The notes beneath the pieces are model-generated. The model saw nothing but the letters and a program-made list of their open reading frames with translations, ran no database searches and had not been told where the DNA came from. Below, piece after piece: positions 49,248 through 49,281 of a stretch of DNA of 49,281 nt. Position numbers and translations under genes: made by a program. Each line of letters starts with the position of its first letter. Within the stretch, counting starts at the first letter, position 1. This stretch comes from SIG565 sp045656145. GTDB taxonomy: Bacteria > Bacillota > Clostridia > Oscillospirales > Acutalibacteraceae. The stretch lies in assembly GCA_045656145.1 (NCBI GenBank), contig JAZOQP010000036.1, forward strand, positions 1-49,281, in the 5' to 3' direction.

Positions 49248-49281
49248 TTAAAATTCGTACTTTTCAGGCTTCTGAGCAACC
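49248..49281 (-). CDS. rplM: Ribosomal protein L13, C-terminal fragment (partial)
   Basis: Only the last ten codons and the stop are in the window (VAQKPEKYEF). The ending resembles the common L13 tail (HxAQKPE...), and L13 almost always precedes S9, 18 nt upstream here. The rest lies outside the window. Confidence 0.85.
   Translation of the reverse strand, partial: VAQKPEKYEF

Noticed and set aside
1..49281. tRNA or rRNA genes, insertion sequences, prophage or CRISPR-Cas
   Set aside because: I saw no cloverleaf, rRNA motif, transposase-like protein, phage gene or cas gene on either strand.

Overview
The window looks like a chromosomal segment of an anaerobic Gram-positive Clostridia-type bacterium, probably a gut or environmental relative of Oscillospiraceae or Christensenellales, perhaps from a metagenome assembly. 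The evidence is an AT-rich sequence, strong AGGAGG-type ribosome binding sites, PyrR-type attenuation, the PyrD/PyrK (NAD-linked) dihydroorotate dehydrogenase, a single-chain ~1230-residue FGAM synthase, ZTP and TPP riboswitches, and BspA-like surface proteins. The exact taxon cannot be fixed by eye. All genes but one (a yfbR-like gene at 24922-25497) lie on the minus strand, so transcription runs from high to low coordinates.

Nucleotide supercluster (1-22206). pyrR has its own promoter. It is followed by a second promoter, a PyrR-type attenuator, and pyrC-carB-pyrK-pyrD-pyrF-pyrE-pyrB. Directly after this comes the purine operon purE-purC-purF-purM-purN-purO-(AICAR transformylase)-purD-purL-glyA, led by a promoter, a ZTP riboswitch and an overlapping 17-bp terminator hairpin. 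Together these cover most of UMP and IMP synthesis. carA, purB and purK are not here. Notable variants are a PurF with no N-terminal cysteine nucleophile, an ATCase carrying a PyrI-like zinc domain at its C-terminus, and PurH replaced by separate transformylase and PurO-type cyclohydrolase genes. glyA changes sharply in base composition midway.

Middle (22207-25562). A ThiT-type thiamine transporter subunit lies under a TPP riboswitch. Next come a YfhO-like membrane protein and a divergent YfbR-type HD nucleotidase whose promoter overlaps that of its neighbour.

Surface and carbohydrate locus (25563-47909). One long operon encodes a solute-binding protein with N-terminal carbohydrate-binding-like modules, a first permease pair, an NHL/TPR/YIP1 membrane protein, a DUF5696-like lipoprotein and a second permease pair, with no ATPase gene. 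Its terminator is followed by an 11-kb gene, with a separate promoter, for a 3677-residue surface protein. That protein has six beta-rich modules (including a ~2.7-kb tandem duplication), BspA-like leucine-rich repeats, a PGTQD repeat stalk and a C-terminal membrane anchor. This locus is the best candidate for an undescribed system, possibly glycan capture and sensing.

Right end (47910-49281). A zinc-ribbon/DUF4234-like membrane protein, ribosomal protein S9 (rpsI) and the last codons of L13 (rplM).
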